This document shows positions 60,730-64,000 of a stretch of DNA of 64,000 bases, piece after piece (within the stretch, counting starts at the first letter, position 1; each line of letters opens with the position of its first letter). Under the pieces are notes generated by a model. That model did no database searches, was not told the DNA's origin, and saw only the letters and a program-made list of their open reading frames with translations. The position numbers and the translations under genes were made by a program. This stretch comes from UBA11358 sp049517655 (GTDB taxonomy: Bacteria; Verrucomicrobiota; Verrucomicrobiia; Limisphaerales; UBA11358). The DNA lies in contig JBEKRQ010000001.1 in the NCBI GenBank assembly GCA_049517655.1, positions 757,100-821,099 on the forward strand. The letters are read 5' to 3'.

Positions 60730-63174
60730 ATGCAAAAAAATAAACTGTTTGGCTGGAGCATAGTCCTGCTCACCATTTTAACTTCACCAACCGCCATGGC
60801 CGGGGATGCGGATATTAATCTGCCGCCGTTGCAAGACGTGACGTTTTTTGGCGGCAGCCTGAGCGGCCATGCCCTTTTGTATTTGGGGCTGCTTGCCTGC
60901 GCGATTGGCGCGGTGTTCGGCTTTTGGGAATTCGGGCGTTGCCGCAGGCTGCCGGTGCACAAGGCCATGAGCAGCGTCTCCCACATGATTTGGGAGACGT
61001 GCAAAACCTACCTGTGGCAGCAGGGGAAATTCCTTGTGCTGCTCTGGGCGTTGATTGCCGCGTGCATCATTTATTACTTCTACTTTTTGCAGGAAAAAAC
61101 CATCGGCTCGGTCGGGGTGATTCTAGCCAGTTCAGTGCTGGGGATATTGGGCAGCTACGGCGTGGCGTGGTTCGGCATTCGCATCAACACCTTTGCCAAC
61201 AGCCGCGCCGCGTTCGCCTCGCTCCGGGGTAATTCGCTCCAAACGCTGCTCATCCCGCTGCGTTCAGGCATGAGCATCGGCCTGTTGCTGGTCTGCGTGG
61301 AACTGGTTTGCATGATTGGCATTTTGCTGTTCATGCCGCCGACACTGGCCGGCCCCTGTTTCATCGGTTTCGCCATCGGTGAATCGCTCGGCGCGGCGGC
61401 GCTGCGCATCGGCGGCGGCATCTTCACCAAAATCGCCGACATCGGGTCGGACCTGATGAAAATTGTTTTCAACCTGCCCGAGGATGATCCGAAAAATCCC
61501 GGTGTCATCGCCGATTGCACCGGTGACAACGCGGGTGACTCGGTCGGCCCGACCGCCGACGGCTTCGAGACCTACGGCGTGACAGGTGTGGCGTTGATCG
61601 CGTTTCTGTCGCTGGCCCTGGCATCGGTGCCGGCCATTGGCGCCAAACTCATCGTCTGGATTTTTGTGATTCAAAGCCTGATGGTGCTGGCGTCGTTGGC
61701 TTCGTTTTACGTCAACAAAACCGTCAGCCACTCGCTTTACAACAACAAAAAGAATTTCAATTGGGAACAGCCGCTGACGAATCTGGTATGGATGACCTCC
61801 ATCGTTTCCATCGTGACCGCCTTCATCGCCAGCAAGTTCCTGTTGGGCGACTTCACCGATTCCACCGGGACGGCGGATCCTAACCTGTGGTGGGTATTGG
61901 CCGGCATCGTCTCCTGCGGCACGCTGGCCGGGCCGCTCATCATGGAATTCACCAAAATCTTTGTCAGCACCCATTCGCGGCACGTGCGCGAAATCACCAC
62001 CTGCTCGGGTCAGGGCGGCGCGTCGCTGAACATCCTGTCGGGTTTTGTCGCGGGCAATTTCTGTGCGTTCTGGATGGGGCTGGTCATTCTATCGCTCATG
62101 TTCGTGGCCTATCTGTTTTCACAAAATCCGGCCGTGTTGGCGCTCATGCCGGAACAATTCGTCTTCGCCGCGCCGATCTTCGCCTTCGGCCTCGTGGCGT
62201 TCGGCTTCCTCGCCATGGCGCCGGTAATCATCGCCGTGGACAGCTTCGGCCCCGTCACCGACAATGCCCAATCCATTTATGAATTGAGCCGCATCGAATC
62301 CGTGCCGAACGTCCGCGCGGAAATCGAAAAGGATTTCGGGTTCAAACCCGACTTTGAGAACGCCAAGTTCGAACTGGAAAAAGGCGACGGCGCGGGCAAC
62401 ACCTTCAAGGCCACGGCCAAACCCGTGCTCATCGGCACCGCCGTCGTCGGCGCGACCACCATGATCTTCGGCATCATCATGCTGCTCGAAAAAGTTTATG
62501 GCGGCGTCATCGCCCACTTGAGCCTGGTGCAGCCCGAAATCATTCTCGGCCTGTTGATGGGCGGCGCGGTGATTTACTGGTTCACCGGCGCCAGCACACA
62601 GGCCGTCGTCACCGGCTCGTATCGTGCGGTGGTGTTCATCAAGGAACATCTCAACCTAGACAAGGCGGAGGCCTCCATCGCCGACAGCAAACGCGTCGTC
62701 GAAATCTGCACCATCTACGCGCAAAAAGGCATGATCAACATCTTCATTGTTGTCTTTTGCATGGCGCTGGCGCTCTCGTTTTTCAATCCCTATTTCTTCA
62801 TCGGCTATCTCGTCGGCATTGCCTTCTTCGGCCTGTTCCAGGCCATCTTCATGGCCAACGCCGGCGGCGCGTGGGACAATGCCAAGAAAATCGTTGAAGT
62901 GGAATTGAAACAAAAAGGCACGGAACTGCACGCGGCCACCGTCGTCGGCGACACCGTGGGCGATCCGTTCAAGGACACCAGCTCGGTGGCAATGAATCCC
63001 ATCATCAAGTTCACCACGCTCTTCGGCCTGCTGGCGGCGGAAATTGCCGTGACGATGAAAAGCCAGGAGTTGAAGACCATCATCGGCGCGGTCTTCTTCG
63101 TGGTCGCGCTGGTCTTCGTCTATCGCTCCTTCTACGCGATGCGGATTCCTGTGGATCAGCAGATGAAAAAATAA
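60730..63174 (+). CDS. hppA: Membrane-bound proton/ion-translocating pyrophosphatase
   Basis: Couples PPi hydrolysis to ion pumping, 814 aa, about 16 helices. The substrate and metal loops are DIGSDLMKIVFNLPEDDPKNP and the GDNAGDSVGPTADGFETYG segment; a further loop is GDTVGDPFKDTSSVAMNP. At the position that separates K+-dependent from K+-independent enzymes (the GNTxA/K motif), this has GNTFKATAK, with Lys, suggesting K+-independence and proton pumping, though the subclass is uncertain. An extra hydrophobic N-terminal segment with a signal-like stretch (SIVLLTILTSPTAMA) precedes the first family helix. It lies immediately downstream of ppdK. Confidence 0.94.
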   Translation: MQKNKLFGWSIVLLTILTSPTAMAGDADINLPPLQDVTFFGGSLSGHALLYLGLLACAIGAVFGFWEFGRCRRLPVHKAMSSVSHMIWETCKTYLWQQGKFLVLLWALIAACIIYYFYFLQEKTIGSVGVILASSVLGILGSYGVAWFGIRINTFANSRAAFASLRGNSLQTLLIPLRSGMSIGLLLVCVELVCMIGILLFMPPTLAGPCFIGFAIGESLGAAALRIGGGIFTKIADIGSDLMKIVFNLPEDDPKNPGVIADCTGDNAGDSVGPTADGFETYGVTGVALIAFLSLALASVPAIGAKLIVWIFVIQSLMVLASLASFYVNKTVSHSLYNNKKNFNWEQPLTNLVWMTSIVSIVTAFIASKFLLGDFTDSTGTADPNLWWVLAGIVSCGTLAGPLIMEFTKIFVSTHSRHVREITTCSGQGGASLNILSGFVAGNFCAFWMGLVILSLMFVAYLFSQNPAVLALMPEQFVFAAPIFAFGLVAFGFLAMAPVIIAVDSFGPVTDNAQSIYELSRIESVPNVRAEIEKDFGFKPDFENAKFELEKGDGAGNTFKATAKPVLIGTAVVGATTMIFGIIMLLEKVYGGVIAHLSLVQPEIILGLLMGGAVIYWFTGASTQAVVTGSYRAVVFIKEHLNLDKAEASIADSKRVVEICTIYAQKGMINIFIVVFCMALALSFFNPYFFIGYLVGIAFFGLFQAIFMANAGGAWDNAKKIVEVELKQKGTELHAATVVGDTVGDPFKDTSSVAMNPIIKFTTLFGLLAAEIAVTMKSQELKTIIGAVFFVVALVFVYRSFYAMRIPVDQQMKK

Positions 63175-63187
63175 TTATTGAATCTCC

Positions 63188-63221
63188 AAACACCCTTCTG
63201 GTTGGCGCCGGGAGGGTTTTT
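63188..63221 (+). terminator. Rho-independent terminator candidate after hppA
   Basis: ACCCT-TCTGG...CC-GGGAGGGT stem-loop followed by a T-rich stretch (TTTTTGG). It begins about 15 bp after the hppA stop codon. Confidence 0.65.
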
Positions 63222-63237
63222 GGTTATACTGCATTTC

Positions 63238-63758
63238 CTACCAACTCATAATGGAGGGCGTTGGTGCGGTTTGCCACTTGTCCCCGTTCCAGAACCCGGC
63301 TTTATGCTGTGAACCCAGTCGCGCCGGCACACCCACCGAACGAAGAGCGGCAACGCAGATGATTTCAAACCCGGCTTCATCCGTAATTTGCCCCAGCCAA
63401 ATCACAGGCACGTCGTGAGGTAGGTTCGACACCGTGGCAATGGTTACACGTTCGCGCAAATGGCGGGTTACTATTCTTGCTGCGTCTTCCGGCAAATTTT
63501 CGTGACGAATGCGCGGGTAAAATTCCTCCCATAACGATCGTCGCCAGTTCAATTGTTCGTTGGGATTGCCGGTAACAACCGGTGACAATACAAAATCCCG
63601 ATACGTTTTGTCATCCACCTGCCAATTGACCAGTTCGCGTATCGTCTGGTGGTTTTGGATTACAGGCTATTTCCGAGGATGGCCTTGATCGTGCGTCTCC
63701 AGCCAATGTTTTAACCATTCTTTGTCCCTCAATTGTTTTGACCGCCGCAACATCAGAA
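63238..63758 (-). pseudogene. Degenerate transglutaminase-like protein gene
   Basis: The readable 126-aa end (63238-63618) has WRRSLWEEFYPRIRHENLPE, TDEAGFEIICVAALRSVGVPARL and NGDKWQTAPTPS, matching the outline of Verrucomicrobia transglutaminase-core proteins. Reading on past its start in the same frame gives IRELVNWQVDD and NHQT, but a TAG interrupts it just upstream, and before it only short coding remnants with a hydrophobic stretch (CAAFMLLMLRRSK) and another stop follow. It looks broken by stop codons, not merely truncated. Function lost or uncertain. Confidence 0.6.
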
Positions 63759-64000
63759 GCATAAACGCCGCACACCCTTGCCAGCGCCAAAACAGACCAA
63801 TTCACCTGCTGTGCCAGATTCTTCCAATTTTGAGTGTGACGCAAACGGCTATTATATAGTGCTTCCGCCCGACCTAATAATCCGTCAGAATGAATTTCGC
63901 CACCGCTTCATAACGTTCCCTCTCCAGTTTTGTGCTGTTGAGAATGTGCGTAGCGTTGGAATGATGAATAATCTTCGTGCCGATTAGTTGACGGCATGCA
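63759..64000. other. End of window, no supported gene
   Basis: About 240 bp. Only short frames with mixed composition; possibly the further upstream remnant of the decayed transglutaminase-like gene. Nothing else was recognised. Confidence 0.4.

Noticed and set aside
63611..63844. 77-aa open frame at the right end
   Set aside because: It is an out-of-frame reading of the decayed transglutaminase-like gene.

Overview
The window looks like chromosomal DNA of a GC-rich, Gram-negative-type bacterium, most likely a member of the Verrucomicrobiota (Pedosphaera/Limisphaerales-like). This is inferred from gene content and style: long-form IspG, a SecDF fusion, a secreted propeller protein with a C-terminal domain of the kind common in that phylum, DUF990-type ABC permeases, and many dispersed palindromic and short tandem repeats. 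No rRNA, CRISPR array, phage or transposase gene was found. One tRNA gene is present.

Layout. 1-2021: the end of purE, then glnS. 2023-3497: a GHKL-ATPase plus nuclease-like gene of possible defence type, with an apparent frameshift near its start. 3498-5826: a repeat-rich stretch with a hairpin array, a secreted GH10 xylanase and a small membrane protein. 5827-9717: secreted proteins, including two TlpA-like thioredoxin units that are clear duplicates. 9724-14103: two DUF990 ABC permeases and a large secreted propeller protein bracketed by a duplicated piece of one permease gene. 14216-17735: glycogen phosphorylase and an aspartate-type aminotransferase. 17790-32181, all on the minus strand and running downward: cdsA-dxr-rseP-ispG-yajC-secDF-terC-recJ-ispD-ctpA-tsaD, an envelope, isoprenoid and secretion housekeeping run. 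32404-34612: tRNA-Ala(CGC), a short-chain dehydrogenase and an LptF/G permease.

34761-63174 reads as a fermentative energy island. It holds a PocR/AraC regulator, a fused ADP-forming acyl-CoA synthetase with a GNAT domain, pyruvate:ferredoxin oxidoreductase, a DHOD-like flavoprotein, a radical SAM protein and adenylate kinase. A 12-kb minus-strand operon follows (hoxE-hoxF-hoxU/nuoG-like-hoxY-hoxH-protease-hypF-hypC-hypD-hypE), then pyruvate phosphate dikinase and a membrane pyrophosphatase. Together these would turn PEP/pyruvate into acetyl-CoA, acetate and ATP, dispose of electrons as H2 through NAD(P)H and perhaps ferredoxin, and conserve PPi energy. The window ends in a decayed transglutaminase-like gene.

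The most unusual signal is not a single locus. Several families of short palindromic or tandem repeats lie between genes, and they also appear in frame inside conserved enzymes: GlnS, IspG (two), IspD, RecJ, HypF (about five), the SDR and an ABC permease. Each adds roughly 10-35 residues absent from the usual family. This resembles the rickettsial palindromic elements in outcome, but with different sequences. Other points of interest are a NiFe hydrogenase with a NuoG-like diaphorase subunit and a HoxF whose N-terminal iron-sulfur domain has lost its cysteines, and the frameshifted MORC/MutL-like ATPase-nuclease.
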